From assembly GCF_001439735.1 (NCBI RefSeq), contig NZ_JYLN01000004.1, forward strand, positions 558,001-622,000: a DNA stretch of 64,000 nucleotides. The letters are read 5' to 3'. The DNA comes from Pseudomonas paralactis (lineage in GTDB: Bacteria; Pseudomonadota; Gammaproteobacteria; Pseudomonadales; Pseudomonadaceae). Each line of letters opens with the position of its first letter. The stretch's first letter is position 1. Below are positions 1 to 8,596 of the stretch, piece by piece. The position numbers were made by a program, and so were the translations under genes. The notes under the pieces are model-generated. The model did not search any database, had not been told where the DNA came from, and saw only the letters and a list, made by a program, of their open reading frames with translations.

Positions 1-813
1 CTCGAAGGTTCTCTCAAGGTGCTCGATTATGTTCGTCGCCTGGCCGCTGATGGCTTGCTGTATGTCAGGGTGACCAGCGAAGTGTGGAGCCGCAACGAGC
101 GTGTCGGAACACAGTGGCAGCCGAAAAATACACCGCATTCCTTTTCCGAAAACCCGCATTTCCATTCGTTCTGCGGGCCGCTGTATCTGTATCCCGACGA
201 TGCGGCCCGCTATGCTCAGGGCCTGGTGCCGTCCTTTCAGGAAAAGCAGTACCTGGGCGCGGTGCTGATGCCGCAGGATACGCAAGGTTATGTGGCGCTT
301 GATCCGGTCGAGGACCGTGCGGGCACGCCAGGCAACAACACCCTGGATCTGTTGTTCTGGAAGGGCAAGGCCGGGTTCGATGTACCTGCCGGCAATGATC
401 TGGGCACTTACAGAATCGCTGCGGTGCAGGCGTTCTATAAAGCTATCGATTCAACATCCAGCCTCGCACCACTTGATAAGAACCTGCTAGGCAATTTCGT
501 CGCCAAGGATGACCTGCGCGGTTATCTGGAGGTGATCAAAGACAATGCGCCCAGCGCCAAAAGCTGTTACCTGGCCTGCCGCGGTGGCGCGTTGCTCAAG
601 TACGTGCCCGCTTTTACGAACGCTGAAGCCAGGCTGCTTGGCCCGAATGGCGCGCCGGATCCGAGCGTGCTGGTCGACCAGCTCAGGTCTCACGGCACGC
701 TCATGGTGTTGTACGCCGACGCGTTCTGGACACGTCGAGGTGTGCTGGGCGAAGGATGGATCGGCGCCAGGGTCGAGACGCAAGAGGCCTGGTATGGCCA
801 CGATGAACTCTGA
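1..813 (+). CDS. hypothetical protein, 3' part (5' end outside window)
   Basis: The frame is open from the first base, so the gene starts upstream; 270 residues are visible. A GTG at 19 could be read as a start but has no convincing ribosome binding site. I do not recognise the family with certainty. The protein has no signal peptide or membrane segment in the visible part and is rich in aromatic residues (FSENPHFHSFCGPLYLYPDD). Two stretches, around residues 45-105 and 185-255, look loosely like repeats of one module; a DUF4329-type repeat is possible but this is a guess. It is convergent with the PepSY gene, with a strong hairpin between the two stops. Confidence 0.6.
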   Translation, partial: LEGSLKVLDYVRRLAADGLLYVRVTSEVWSRNERVGTQWQPKNTPHSFSENPHFHSFCGPLYLYPDDAARYAQGLVPSFQEKQYLGAVLMPQDTQGYVALDPVEDRAGTPGNNTLDLLFWKGKAGFDVPAGNDLGTYRIAAVQAFYKAIDSTSSLAPLDKNLLGNFVAKDDLRGYLEVIKDNAPSAKSCYLACRGGALLKYVPAFTNAEARLLGPNGAPDPSVLVDQLRSHGTLMVLYADAFWTRRGVLGEGWIGARVETQEAWYGHDEL

Positions 814-845
814 CCTCGACGCGTGCGCATCGAATGGCTGATACA

Positions 846-877
846 CCGCCACCCACCCCATCAGCTGTGGGTGGCGG
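846..877. terminator. hairpin between convergent genes
   Basis: Perfect 11-bp arms (CCGCCACCCAC and GTGGGTGGCGG) around a 10-base loop. The hairpin spans the stop codon of the PepSY gene and lies 33 bases after the stop of the upstream plus-strand gene. There is no T-run on either side, so a bidirectional transcription end is inferred from position and stem strength only. Confidence 0.45.
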
Positions 878-2240
878 ATTCCCGTGGGCCTAGGAACCGC
901 GATAGCACCAGCCGATCCAACACCCATACCACCAGCAACGAAGCGCCCACCAACGGGAACAGTATCGCCAACCCGAACATGATGACCATAGCCGTTTTCC
1001 ACTTGGGCAGGTCGTGGCGTAGCGGTGGAACCCCCAGCCCGCCGTGGGGCCGACGCTTCCACCAGATCACCACGCCGCTGACTGCACTGAGCAGGATCAT
1101 CAGGCAGATCACCAGCACGATCAGTTGGTTGACCCAGCCGAACATCTTGCCTTCGTGCAACATCACGCCGGTCTCGGTGGTGCGGGCCACCAGGTTGTAA
1201 TGTTGCCAACGCACATCGGCCAAAACCTTGCCGGTGTACTGGTCCACATGCAGGGTGGCGTCATTGCGTGGGTCGTCGGCGAACACGGCAACGGTGAACA
1301 CACCTGAGGCGCTGGTAGGCAAGGTGATGCTGTAGCCGGGCTCCACGCCGCGTGCGTTAGCCAGGTCCACGACCTGTTGCAGGCTGATACCGGGCGCGGC
1401 AGGACCTGTGTGCATGGCACCGTGGTTCATGTGTTCGGCATGGTCGCCGGACATCGGCATCGGCGTGTTTTCCATGGCCCAGGGCACGGTCTGTTGGCTG
1501 GCAGTGTTGAGCGTCCGCGCCTGCTGGTCGGACTGCGGCACGTTGTTCCACATCGCCGCCGGGAAGGTGTTCCACAGGTCGGCGTATTGCTTGCCCCAAA
1601 AGCCGGTCCAGGTCATGCCGCTGAGCAGCATCACCAGCAAAAATGCCGCGCCCCAGAAACCGACGACCGCGTGCAGGTCACGCCAGAATAACCGGCCACG
1701 GCTGTTGAACCGTGGCCACAATACGCCAGCCGCTGACCTGCCACGCGGCCACCACAGGTACAGGCCGGACACCACCAGCATGATGCCCCAGCCGGCGGCG
1801 AGTTCTATCAGGCGGTCGCCGATGGTGCCGATCATCAATTCGCCGTGCAGAGCGCGAACGATGGCTTGCAGGTTGTTCTTTGCGTCCTGCTCTCCGAGAA
1901 CGGTGCCGCGATACGGGTCGATAAACACCGTCACTTCCTGGGCATCGTTGCGAACCACGAACTGTGCGCTGCGGGTAGCGTCGGCAGGGGGCAAGTATTT
2001 GGCGATTGCTGCGTGGGGGTAGGCGGCTTTGGCGCGCTGCAGTTGCTCGTCGGCGCTCAGCGCGTGTTCGGCGGCGGGCACGGTCAGCAGGTGGCCGTAC
2101 ATCAACGGGTCAAGCTGGGGTTTGAACAGGTAGATGATGCCGGTCAGGGCCAGCAGTACCATGAAAGGGGCGACGAAGAGGCCGGCGTAGAAATGCCAGC
2201 GCCAGGCCAGGTTGTAGAAGCTGATTTTTTGAGTGGTCAT
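861..2240 (-). CDS. PepSY-associated membrane protein of the copper cluster
   Basis: 459-residue inner-membrane protein of the PepSY-associated TM helix family. The first membrane helix follows the N-terminal AWRWHFYAGLFVAPFMVLLA pattern typical of the family; further helices are near residues 140-165, 185-210, 350-380 and 410-440, with a His/Met-rich segment (MPMSGDHAEHMNHGAMHTG) near residue 270 that could bind copper. The ATG at 2240 is preferred over a GTG at 2279 because GCGGAG sits six bases upstream. It follows oprC on the same strand, separated by a REP element. Related proteins are thought to serve metal or siderophore reduction; the copper role here is inferred from neighbours. Confidence 0.82.
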   Translation of the reverse strand: MTTQKISFYNLAWRWHFYAGLFVAPFMVLLALTGIIYLFKPQLDPLMYGHLLTVPAAEHALSADEQLQRAKAAYPHAAIAKYLPPADATRSAQFVVRNDAQEVTVFIDPYRGTVLGEQDAKNNLQAIVRALHGELMIGTIGDRLIELAAGWGIMLVVSGLYLWWPRGRSAAGVLWPRFNSRGRLFWRDLHAVVGFWGAAFLLVMLLSGMTWTGFWGKQYADLWNTFPAAMWNNVPQSDQQARTLNTASQQTVPWAMENTPMPMSGDHAEHMNHGAMHTGPAAPGISLQQVVDLANARGVEPGYSITLPTSASGVFTVAVFADDPRNDATLHVDQYTGKVLADVRWQHYNLVARTTETGVMLHEGKMFGWVNQLIVLVICLMILLSAVSGVVIWWKRRPHGGLGVPPLRHDLPKWKTAMVIMFGLAILFPLVGASLLVVWVLDRLVLSRFLGPRESATHS

Positions 2241-2283
2241 CAGGGGCTCCGCAAGGCTTTTTGATTTTTTGTCAGTCACACCG

Positions 2284-2378
2284 CCATCGGGGGCAAGCCC
2301 CCTCCCACACTTGATCGGGTTCCCAAATCAAATATCTGTGAACCCAATCCAATGTGGGAGGGGGCTTGCCCCCGATGC
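2284..2378. repeat. REPIN, TGTGGGAGGGGGCTTG type
   Basis: Two inverted REP halves (2285-2309 and 2353-2377) with palindromic GGGGGCAAGCCCCC-type cores, placed head to head around about 40 bases. Located between oprC and the PepSY gene. The same type recurs at 27137 and, as a single unit, at 35584. Confidence 0.85.
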
Positions 2379-2380
2379 TG

Positions 2381-4441
2381 TTAGAAGCTCATATCCACCT
2401 TGGTCCAGAGCGTACGCCCCGGCTCCTTGATGGCCTGCGGGTCGTTCGCCGGGTAGCCGAACCCTGCGTTCCCAGCCAGATTCAAATGCTCGGCATAAGC
2501 CTTGCCGAACAAATTGTCGACCCCGGTACTGACCTTGAAGTTCTTATTGATGCGGTACGCGGCGTTGAGCGAGAACACGCCAAAACCGCCGCTCTTGTCG
2601 TAGTCTTTGCCGACCACGTTGCCCTTGTTCGGGTCGATGCGGTTTTGTGCCGCGACCATGCGCCACAACGCGCCGGCACTCCAGTCGTCTTCGCTGTAGG
2701 TCAGGCCCAGGCGTGCGTCCAGCGGCGGCATCTGCGGCAGGGCTTTGCCATCGCTGCTGTTCTTGCCCCAGGCATAGGCCAGGCTGGCGTCGGCTTTCCA
2801 GTGTTGGCTCAGCTTATACGCTGCGCCCAGTTCGCCGCCCATGATGCGAGCGTCCACATTGCGCGCCTGGGAGGTGGTGCCCATCATGCCGGGCCGGTAG
2901 TCGAACAGGATGAAGTCGCGCACCTGGCCGACATAACCCGAGGCCCAGGCTTCAAGGTCGGCGGTTTTATATTGGGCGCCGAAATCCAGCTGGGTGGTCT
3001 TCTCGGGCTTCACGCCGTCGAACGCATTGACCGAGCCGACGGCACCGGTGTTGGGGGAGAACAGTTCCCAGTAATCCGGGAAGCGTTCCGCGTGGCCCAG
3101 GCCCGCATAGACGGTGGTGGGTGTGTCCGCCAGGTCGTGCTCGTAGCGCACAAATCCCGATGGCAAGGTGTCTGCACGGGTGTCGCCTGCGGTGGGGTTG
3201 GGGCGGCTCATCATTGCCGAACCGGTGCGTTGCCGAAAGTCCTTGGCCGAGGCGCGGTCCAGGCGTGCGCCGGTGATCAGGCGATCGTTGTCGGCGGCGT
3301 ACCAGGTCAGTTCGCCGAACACACCGTAGTTGTGGAAATTGGCGTCCTTGTTACGCGGCGCATCCTTATAGGTATCGATGCCCATGCCGCTGCGCGCACG
3401 GTGTTCATTGGTCTGCGCATCCAGGCCGCTGATCAATTGCACATCGGCCCAGCGCCAGGTCGCCTTAATGCGCCCGCCCAGGGTGCGACGGTCGACGTTG
3501 GAGGCCATGGGCCCCGCCATCATGCCGGTACCCGAGGGGACGCGAAGGCTGTAGTTGTCCATGACGTGGTCGGCGTAGTTGTAGTAGACCTGGGCCTCGA
3601 CCTTATCCAGCACCTCGCCGATATTGGACTTCTCGAAACGCAGCCCCAGGCTTTCGCGCAGGAACTGCGAGCCATCCATACCGCGCCCGGCGTAGCGCGC
3701 TTCACCGTCGCCACGGCCGGCGGTGAGTTCCAGCAAGGTGTCGGCGTCGGGGGTGAAACCCACCGCCACATCGCCGTTCCACTTGTCATAGCGCGAGGCG
3801 ACGGTGTCGTTATTGCCGTCCTTGTAATCGTCGGCATGGGCCTGGTTGCCGATTACCCGCACATAGCCCAACGGCCCACCGGCGGCGGCATCGATGACCT
3901 TGTCGAAACGCCCGTTGGAGCCGGCCAACACACTGGCGTTGACCCGCGTACCCAGCTCGCCGAACTGCTCCGGCTCACGGTCGAACAGGATGGTGCCCGC
4001 TGACGCACCCGGCCCCCAAAGTACGGTTTGCGGGCCTTTGATCACGGTGAGCTTGTCGTAGGTTTCCGGCGAAATATACGACGTTGGCGCATCCATACGC
4101 CCCGGGCAGGCGCCGAGCATCATGCCGCCGTTGGTGAGGATGTTCAGGCGTGAGCCGAACATACCGCGCAGCACCGGATCGCCGTTGGTGCCGCCGTTGC
4201 GCACCAGGGCGAAGCCGGGGATGGTTTTGAGGTAGTCGCCGCCGTCGCTGGCGGGCACCGGTTGGCGTGGGTCTTTGGGGTTGGTGACCACGGTCAGCGG
4301 TGAGCTGGGGGCGATCGCGGTAATCACTGTGGGGCTCAGCTCATGCTCGTCGGCGTGAGCGTGGGCAGCCAATAGTGCGCCGCATAACGCGGTGAGCAGG
4401 GCAGTACTTCCCAAACGGGTGTCAGCAGAAAACCTGGACAT
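2381..4441 (-). CDS. oprC: TonB-dependent copper receptor OprC
   Basis: 686-residue outer-membrane beta-barrel receptor that takes up copper by TonB energy. It has a signal peptide ending near AAHAHA, then a plug domain (about 45-160) with the FGSRLNILTNGGMMLGACPG stretch and several Met residues (MMLGACPGRM, GMMAGPM, PGMMG) typical of the copper-receptor branch, then the barrel ending in the aromatic residue F (KVDMSF). ATG 4441 has GGAA six bases upstream; ATG 4453 and TTG 4456 are alternatives. It follows the PCu(A)C and DUF2946 genes on the same strand, as in other pseudomonads, so a copper-repressed unit is likely. Confidence 0.93.
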   Translation of the reverse strand: MSRFSADTRLGSTALLTALCGALLAAHAHADEHELSPTVITAIAPSSPLTVVTNPKDPRQPVPASDGGDYLKTIPGFALVRNGGTNGDPVLRGMFGSRLNILTNGGMMLGACPGRMDAPTSYISPETYDKLTVIKGPQTVLWGPGASAGTILFDREPEQFGELGTRVNASVLAGSNGRFDKVIDAAAGGPLGYVRVIGNQAHADDYKDGNNDTVASRYDKWNGDVAVGFTPDADTLLELTAGRGDGEARYAGRGMDGSQFLRESLGLRFEKSNIGEVLDKVEAQVYYNYADHVMDNYSLRVPSGTGMMAGPMASNVDRRTLGGRIKATWRWADVQLISGLDAQTNEHRARSGMGIDTYKDAPRNKDANFHNYGVFGELTWYAADNDRLITGARLDRASAKDFRQRTGSAMMSRPNPTAGDTRADTLPSGFVRYEHDLADTPTTVYAGLGHAERFPDYWELFSPNTGAVGSVNAFDGVKPEKTTQLDFGAQYKTADLEAWASGYVGQVRDFILFDYRPGMMGTTSQARNVDARIMGGELGAAYKLSQHWKADASLAYAWGKNSSDGKALPQMPPLDARLGLTYSEDDWSAGALWRMVAAQNRIDPNKGNVVGKDYDKSGGFGVFSLNAAYRINKNFKVSTGVDNLFGKAYAEHLNLAGNAGFGYPANDPQAIKEPGRTLWTKVDMSF

Positions 4442-4534
4442 GACAAATTCCATCAATCAATCGTAAACAACACGGCCAGCAGCCTACGGCTGTCTGTCTA
4501 AAGTCGGCCGGGGTGAAGTAACGCTGTGAAGGGC

Positions 4535-4936
4535 TTACGAAGCGATGGGCGGCGCACGGCTACGGGCGCCGGGGAAGATGCTCTGCCGGGCATGGCCCAG
4601 GCGTGTGGCGGGGGTGAGGGCATTGGCGGGCGGCGGGGTGCCGAGGGCCACAAATGACACGCTGCCGGGCAGGGCCGGGCAACTGAACAGCAGGTCGCAA
4701 TAGCCGCACTTTGCCCAGAGTGCGTGGTGTTCAGCTGGAGCTTGGGTGTGATGGGATTCGCCGTGGTCGCTCGGCATCTCCATGGGCATTTCCATGGACA
4801 GACCGGCGTGATGATCCATCGGCATCGCCTGGGAAATCAGCGGACCGATAAAGATCATCAGCATGGCAAACAGGCTGATCCAACTGCCGCGCTTCACGCG
4901 GTAGTGGGGAGACAACCTGGCGCGAGGGGCGCCCAT
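4535..4936 (-). CDS. DUF2946 family protein, His/Met-rich
   Basis: 133 residues. An N-terminal hydrophobic segment (LFAMLMIFIGPLISQAM) acts as signal or anchor; it is followed by a His/Met-rich stretch (MPMDHHAGLSMEMPMEMP) and a WAKCGYCDLLFSCP cysteine motif. This is the layout of DUF2946 proteins, which are found beside copper receptors and chaperones; periplasmic copper binding is inferred. Starts 10 bases after the PCu(A)C stop, with a weak ribosome binding site, so translation may be coupled. Confidence 0.85.
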   Translation of the reverse strand: MGAPRARLSPHYRVKRGSWISLFAMLMIFIGPLISQAMPMDHHAGLSMEMPMEMPSDHGESHHTQAPAEHHALWAKCGYCDLLFSCPALPGSVSFVALGTPPPANALTPATRLGHARQSIFPGARSRAPPIAS

Positions 4937-4946
4937 CGAGGTTGGC

Positions 4947-5429
4947 TTACTGGGCGTGCATATGCTCGTGGCCGGCCATCGGTGGCGCTTTGTGCACCGA
5001 CACTTGCACCTGGACCTTGCCAGCTTTCTCGAAGGTCAGGGTCAGCGGGAATTGCTTGCCATCGGCCAGCAGGCTGCGGTCCTTGAGGCCCAGCAGCATG
5101 ACGTGGTAAGCCATCGGCGCGAAGGTCAGCTCACCCTTGGCCGGTACGGCAACGCTGGGTACTTGCTGCATCTTCATCAAATCGCCTTGCATCACGTGCT
5201 CATGCAGCTCGGCTTTTTCGGCAACGCTGGTTTCAACGCCGAGCAGGCGATCCGGGGTAGCCCCGGTGTTATGAATCACAAAGTACGCCGCGACGGTGGG
5301 CGCATTCGGCGGCAATTCCTGGGACCAGGGATTGCTGACCTCCAAGTCGCCGGCCTTGTAGTCCTCGGCATTGGCAGCACTGAACACCGGCAGCAGCAAC
5401 GCAGCCAGAAGCAGGGAAGATTTAAGCAT
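4947..5429 (-). CDS. periplasmic copper chaperone PCu(A)C
   Basis: 160 residues with a clear signal peptide (MLKSSLLLAALLLPVFSAANA). The mature part is the PCu(A)C fold and carries the family copper site: His-Met ligands in HEHVMQGDLMKM near residues 78-89 and YHVML near residue 112. A second His/Met motif closes the protein (GHEHMHAQ). Such proteins bind Cu(I) and pass it to cytochrome oxidase assembly or other periplasmic acceptors. It lies between two DUF2946 genes on one strand. Confidence 0.92.
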   Translation of the reverse strand: MLKSSLLLAALLLPVFSAANAEDYKAGDLEVSNPWSQELPPNAPTVAAYFVIHNTGATPDRLLGVETSVAEKAELHEHVMQGDLMKMQQVPSVAVPAKGELTFAPMAYHVMLLGLKDRSLLADGKQFPLTLTFEKAGKVQVQVSVHKAPPMAGHEHMHAQ

Positions 5430-5476
5430 GGCAGTTCTCCAGAACGGTTCTAAACGCAGTTCACTTGCGAAGAAGA

Positions 5477-5869
5477 TCAGACCGTTGGGGAGGCGCGAGG
5501 GTTAAGGCTTGGCCATTGCTGGCGCGGGGTGGGATTGCGCAATAAGCGTGGCGGCAGGCTCTGCACCGCCTCGAAGCGCGTCACATACAGCTGCGGCACA
5601 TGCCCCGGCAACGCCACTAACGGCGCCGAGCCCGAGCAACACCAGCAATGCTGCATGGCAGAGTGATCGTCCGGCGCTGCCGGGATTTCCAGCTTGCCCA
5701 GGGCAATCGCCTTGAGGCTGGCACCATTGGACGAACAGAACCCGCCCCACATCAGACGTTTGACCGGGTCATCCGTCTGCTGCATCGCACTGGCCAACGG
5801 CATGGCAAACGCATTGAACAGCACTGCAAGGCAGGCGATCCAGGCAATTGCAAAGCGTTGACGGGCCAT
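5477..5869 (-). CDS. DUF2946 family protein
   Basis: 130 residues, first gene of the copper cluster. N-terminal signal/anchor (FAIAWIACLAVLFNAFAMPLASAM), a cysteine-rich centre with MQHCWCCSGSAPLV, and a proline/arginine-rich tail. It is a distant paralogue of the 4535-4936 gene, lacking that gene's Met-rich stretch. The promoter of the whole cluster should lie just upstream, where an 8-bp inverted repeat is present. Confidence 0.82.
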   Translation of the reverse strand: MARQRFAIAWIACLAVLFNAFAMPLASAMQQTDDPVKRLMWGGFCSSNGASLKAIALGKLEIPAAPDDHSAMQHCWCCSGSAPLVALPGHVPQLYVTRFEAVQSLPPRLLRNPTPRQQWPSLNPRASPTV

Positions 5870-5893
5870 GGCGGAGAATCCGTAGGGTTAAAC

Positions 5894-5918
5894 GATCAGG
5901 CGGGTATTTAGCCTGATC
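5894..5918. promoter_or_regulatory. inverted repeat upstream of copper cluster
   Basis: GATCAGGC and GCCTGATC, perfect 8-bp arms nine bases apart, 25 bases upstream of the first copper gene. It may be an operator for the cluster or a weak terminator for the antitoxin gene; it lacks a T-run, and it does not resemble a CueR box that I know. Confidence 0.35.
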
Positions 5919-5965
5919 GAGGGGGATAAGTAAAAAGGGCGGGTGTGGTTTGGTGTCGCAGTGGT

Positions 5966-6253
5966 TCAGACGACCGTGGCGTGGAGCTTGAGGCCCAGAG
6001 CCTTCATGACTTTCATGATAGTCGCGAATTCGGGATTGCCCGTGCTGGAGAGGGCTTTGTACAGACTTTCTCGTCCGAGGCCGGCGTCGCGGGCTATTTG
6101 GGTCATGCCTTGGGCGCGGGCGATATTGTTGAGCGCTGAGCGAATCAGCAATCCGTCACCGGCGTCCTCCTCGAAAGAGGCTTCCAGATACTCCGCCATG
6201 TCCTCTGGGGTCGTCAGATGCTCGGCTATATCGAAATCTTTAAATTGAGTCAT
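5966..6253 (-). CDS. HTH antitoxin of the HigA-like addiction-module family
   Basis: 95 residues of the small HTH family found as antitoxin downstream of RelE/HigB-like toxins (TIGR02684 type). The N-terminus has the usual FDIAEHLTTPEDMAEYLEAS, and the HTH occupies about residues 40-90 (IARAQGMTQIARDAGLGRES, LYKALSSTGNPEFATIMKVM). AAGGAG lies eight bases upstream of the ATG, inside the end of the upstream toxin remnant, so the pair was once translationally coupled. No complete toxin is present, so it now appears solitary. Confidence 0.88.
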   Translation of the reverse strand: MTQFKDFDIAEHLTTPEDMAEYLEASFEEDAGDGLLIRSALNNIARAQGMTQIARDAGLGRESLYKALSSTGNPEFATIMKVMKALGLKLHATVV

Positions 6254-6256
6254 GGG

Positions 6257-6346
6257 TCACTCCTTTTTCTCAAATTCATCTGCAATTTCTTTAGCACGCT
6301 CGATGTCACGTTTTTGCGTTGACGAAATGTTGAGGATCATCGCCAT
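6257..6346 (-). pseudogene. C-terminal remnant of RelE/HigB-like toxin
   Basis: The 27 codons directly before the antitoxin end in SSTQKRDIERAKEIADEFEK, which matches the conserved C-terminus of the toxin partner of this antitoxin family (typically ...STQ.KDI..AK.LA.EL). The frame is closed by a TGA at 6359-6361 just upstream, and the catalytic N-terminal part of about 70 residues is absent. A 5'-truncated toxin gene is the simplest reading. Confidence 0.7.
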
Positions 6347-6358
6347 GGGCTGCGCGTA

Positions 6359-6480
6359 TCAGTAGTCAGCGGGTTCCGGTGCGTCTGTAGGTAACTTCTC
6401 GTTGAACCGTTGCGCAGTTGATTGAGCTAACGCCTTTGCTAGCTGATCCACTACCGCCGTCTGATAACGCAGTTCCAAAG
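6359..6480 (-). other. possible C-terminal gene fragment beside REP element
   Basis: An open stretch of about 39 codons in the toxin-remnant frame ends at 6359 with QRFNEKLPTDAPEPADY and reads upstream straight into a REP element. Its composition (LAKALAQSTAQ) looks like a real protein end rather than random sequence. I cannot name the parent gene. The rest of the 6347-6579 gap holds only the REP pair. Confidence 0.3.
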
Positions 6481-6565
6481 TGTGGGAGCGGGCTTGCTCG
6501 CGAAAGCGGTGTGTCAGTCGCTGGATGTTTTGGCCGACACACTGCCTTCGCGAGCAAGCCCACAT
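6481..6565. repeat. REPIN, TGTGGGAGCGGGCTTGCTCG type
   Basis: Two inverted REP halves of the form GAGCGGGCTTGCTCGCGAA and its complement, about 35 bases apart, downstream of cobK. Confidence 0.8.
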
Positions 6566-6579
6566 TGGATAGGTGGTGT

Positions 6580-7299
6580 TTAGAAAAGGGTGATTGCCTC
6601 TAGCAACGCTGGCACTGCTGTGAACTCTCGATCCATCGCAGCCAACACCGGCCGCTTCAATACCAACACCGGCACCCCCTGCTCACGCGCCACTTCCAGC
6701 TTCGGCTCGGTGGCGGTGCTGCCGCTGTTCTTGCTGATCAGCACATCAATCCGCCGTTCTTCGAACAACGCCCGCTCGTCCTCGATGAGGAACGGCCCGC
6801 GTGCGCCGATCACCTCGCAACGCTCGTTGCCCGGATACACATCCAGCGCGCGCAAGGTCCAGAACTGCTCGGCGGGGATTTCGTCGAGGTGCTGCAAGGG
6901 TTCGCGGCCCAAGGTGAACAGCGGGCGCTTGAAGGGTTTGAGCGCTTCGACCAACTCGGCCCAGTCAGCGACCTCGCGCCAATCGTCCCCCGGCTGCGGC
7001 TGCCAGGCCGGGCGGCGTAATGCCCAGCAAGGCACGTCGCTCAATCGCGCCGCTTGGGCCGCGTTTTGGCTGATCTGCGCTGCATACGGATGGGTGGCGT
7101 CAAGGATCAGGCTGATACGTTCGTCACGAATAAACTGCGCTAACCCTTCAGCGCCTCCGTAACCCCCGACGCGAACCTGGCAGGTGAGGTCGGTCGGCAC
7201 GCGGCCCACGCCGGCCAGGCTGTAGATATGCTGCGGCCCCAAGGTGCGGGCGATGGCCAGTGCTTCGGTGACACCGCCCAGCAGCAGAATCCTTTTCAT
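6580..7299 (-). CDS. cobK: precorrin-6A reductase CobK
   Basis: 239 residues. NADPH-dependent reductase that converts precorrin-6A to precorrin-6B in aerobic cobalamin synthesis. It begins [19 protein letters not shown], the family's nucleotide-binding start, and has the [14 protein letters not shown] and [20 protein letters not shown] motifs near residues 80 and 195. The ATG at 7299 overlaps the cobL stop (ATGA), which fixes the start; the longer open frame upstream is antisense-free shadow within cobL. Normal length for the family. Confidence 0.94.
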   Translation of the reverse strand: MKRILLLGGVTEALAIARTLGPQHIYSLAGVGRVPTDLTCQVRVGGYGGAEGLAQFIRDERISLILDATHPYAAQISQNAAQAARLSDVPCWALRRPAWQPQPGDDWREVADWAELVEALKPFKRPLFTLGREPLQHLDEIPAEQFWTLRALDVYPGNERCEVIGARGPFLIEDERALFEERRIDVLISKNSGSTATEPKLEVAREQGVPVLVLKRPVLAAMDREFTAVPALLEAITLF

Positions 7300-8501
7300 A
7301 ACGGTTTGACCACGTCCAGCAACGTGATCGGCAGCGTCTGGCGCCAGGTATCGAACTCGCCCAGTGGCTGCGCCTGGGCCACGTGGATGCGGGTCAGTTC
7401 GCCGCCATGCTCGGCACGCCAGGTCATCAAGGTCATTTCGCTTTGCAGGGTCACGGCATTGGCGACCAGCCGCCCGCCGGGCCGCAGGTGTTGCCAGCAG
7501 GTGTCGAGCACGCCGTCGCGGGTGACGCCGCCGCCGATAAAAATAGCGTCCGGTGCTTCCAGGCCGTTTAACGCTTCCGGCGCCTTGCCACGAACCAGCT
7601 GCAGGCCAGGCACGCCGAGGGCATCGCGGTTGTGTTCGATCAGGCTTTGACGGCCTGCGTCGGCCTCGATTGCCACGGCGCGGCAGCTTGGATGCGTGCG
7701 CATCCATTCGATACCGATGGAGCCGCTGCCCGCGCCCACGTCCCACAGCAGTTCGCCGGGCATGGGGGCGAGGCGGGCGAGGGTCATGGCGCGCACATCG
7801 CGTTTGGTCAGTTGGCCGTCGTGCTTGAAAGCCGCGTCGGGCAAGCCGGCAAGGCGCGACAGACGCGGTGCGTTGGCATCGGCCAGGCAGTCGATGGCGA
7901 CCAGGTTCAAATCGGCAACCGCCATGTGCTCCCACGCTTGTGCGTGCCCGCCGATACGCCGCTCAGCCGGGCCGCCCAAATGTTCAAACACAGTTATCCG
8001 ACTGGGGCCAAAGCCGCGCTCGGCCAACAACGCCGCAATCAACGCGGGGCTGCTGCCGTCATTGCTCAACACCAACAAGCGCACGCCACTGGCCAGATGC
8101 GCATTAAGTGCCGCCACCGGGCGAGCCACCACGGATAACGTCACCACCTCCTGCAACGGCCAGCCCAGGCGCGCCGCCGCCAGGGATACCGACGATGGCG
8201 CGGGCAAAATCAACAGCTCTTCAGCTGGCACTTGCCGCGCCAGGCTGGCGCCGACGCCATAGAACATCGGGTCGCCACTGGCCAAGACGCACACAGGCTC
8301 CCCCCGCCGCGACAGTACCGGCTCCAGGGAAAACGGGCTCGGCCACAGCTGGCGCTCGCCACCAATACACAGCGGCAACAGGTCCAACTGGCGTTGGCCG
8401 CCTATAATCCGCGTGGCGCGCAACAGGGCGTGCCGGGCATTCCTGCCCAGGCCCTTGAAGCCGTCTTCACCGATGCCTACAACCGTCAGCCAGGGCGACA
8501 T
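7296..8501 (-). CDS. cobL: precorrin-6Y C5,15-methyltransferase (decarboxylating) CobL
   Basis: 401 residues, a two-domain enzyme. Residues 1-200 form the CbiE-type tetrapyrrole methylase (start [15 protein letters not shown]), and 205-400 the CbiT-type methyltransferase ([18 protein letters not shown] motif). It adds two methyl groups and decarboxylates precorrin-6B to precorrin-8X. AAGGA lies seven bases before the ATG. First gene of the minus-strand cobL-cobK unit, divergent from cobG. Confidence 0.95.
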   Translation of the reverse strand: MSPWLTVVGIGEDGFKGLGRNARHALLRATRIIGGQRQLDLLPLCIGGERQLWPSPFSLEPVLSRRGEPVCVLASGDPMFYGVGASLARQVPAEELLILPAPSSVSLAAARLGWPLQEVVTLSVVARPVAALNAHLASGVRLLVLSNDGSSPALIAALLAERGFGPSRITVFEHLGGPAERRIGGHAQAWEHMAVADLNLVAIDCLADANAPRLSRLAGLPDAAFKHDGQLTKRDVRAMTLARLAPMPGELLWDVGAGSGSIGIEWMRTHPSCRAVAIEADAGRQSLIEHNRDALGVPGLQLVRGKAPEALNGLEAPDAIFIGGGVTRDGVLDTCWQHLRPGGRLVANAVTLQSEMTLMTWRAEHGGELTRIHVAQAQPLGEFDTWRQTLPITLLDVVKPL

Positions 8502-8596
8502 ATCAATTCCTTGAACGACATCCGACGGGCAGGCTTTTCATGCCGCCGGACAAAGCAGGCATAATACCGCGCCTTTACCCGTCAACCGGTAGCCCC

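Noticed and set aside
2354..4003. 549-codon open frame antisense to oprC
   Set aside because: A by-product of high-GC codon bias opposite a well-supported receptor gene; no start signals and low-complexity composition.
6580..7935. Longer cobK frame of 451 codons
   Set aside because: The extra N-terminal part overlaps cobL in another frame and has shadow composition; the ATGA overlap at 7299 gives the true start.
8502..8596. Cobalamin riboswitch between cobL and cobG
   Set aside because: The gap is about 95 bp, too short for the roughly 200-base element, and I see no B12-box-like core.
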